In this document: positions 13,748 to 13,779 of the stretch, piece by piece
Layout: the number at the start of each line of letters is the position of its first letter
Numbering within the stretch: position 1 is the first letter of the stretch
NCBI GenBank assembly: GCA_044227705.1
Contig: JBGAWE010000125.1
Span: 1-13,779, forward strand
DNA from: JANOQP01 sp044227705
Lineage (GTDB): Bacteria; Bacteroidota; Bacteroidia; Chitinophagales; Saprospiraceae
Direction: 5' to 3'
DNA: 13,779 nucleotides
The notes under the pieces: generated by a model
The model's input: the letters and a program-made list of their open reading frames with translations, nothing else
What the model was told of the DNA's origin: nothing
Databases searched by the model: none
Translations under genes and position numbers: made by a program

Positions 13748-13779
13748 GCCGGGAAAACGAACACCGACTGGATGGAAGC

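Noticed and set aside
13726..13779. Start of a further gene (ATG at 13726, open to the window's end)
   Set aside because: Only 18 codons are visible, its beginning is the perfect hairpin, and no motif or start signal supports it.

Overview
The window looks like a GC-rich member of the Bacteroidota, most likely Saprospiria-like (an inference; no phylogeny was run). The main reasons are a giant secreted protein ending in a type IX secretion (T9SS) type B sorting domain, an N-terminal Cys-rich domain of a kind I associate with Saprospiraceae surface proteins, SprB-type repeats, start codons with no clear Shine-Dalgarno sequence, and a Bacteroidota-type TAnnTTTG box in front of the last gene. All recognised genes are on the + strand.

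Left part (1-3706): a tightly packed cell-surface sugar operon. It holds the 3' end of an FAD-dependent (DAO-type) oxidoreductase, a GtrB/DPM1-like polyprenyl-phosphate glycosyltransferase (TTG start, 12 bp later), a SAM-dependent methyltransferase (ATGA overlap with the previous gene), and an RffA/WecE sugar-nucleotide aminotransferase (5 bp later). Together they suggest synthesis and lipid-linked transfer of an amino-dideoxy sugar, possibly methylated. A 311-bp gap (3707-4017) with several small inverted repeats follows.

Centre (4018-12858): one very large gene. It encodes a signal peptide, a Cys-rich N-terminal domain, PKD/Ig-like domains, two SprB-like repeats, 26 tandem Ig-like repeats of about 84 residues each with a Cys-Trp-Cys signature, another SprB-like repeat, a final Ig-like domain and the T9SS type B C-terminal domain. 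The reading frame is broken between about 9709 and 10203 by a cluster of apparent small deletions. They sum to a multiple of three, so both ends of the gene lie in the same frame. With the lost bases restored the protein would be about 2950 residues, probably a surface adhesin or stalk. The first nine repeats form three copies of a three-repeat block (ABC-ABC-ABC; 753, 753 and 759 bp).

Right part (12859-13779): a strong intrinsic terminator closes the giant gene. A separate NarL/LuxR-family response regulator follows, with a promoter-like box so close to its ATG that the transcript may be leaderless. The window ends in a short non-coding stretch with a perfect GC-rich hairpin. No RNA genes, insertion sequences or CRISPR arrays were seen.
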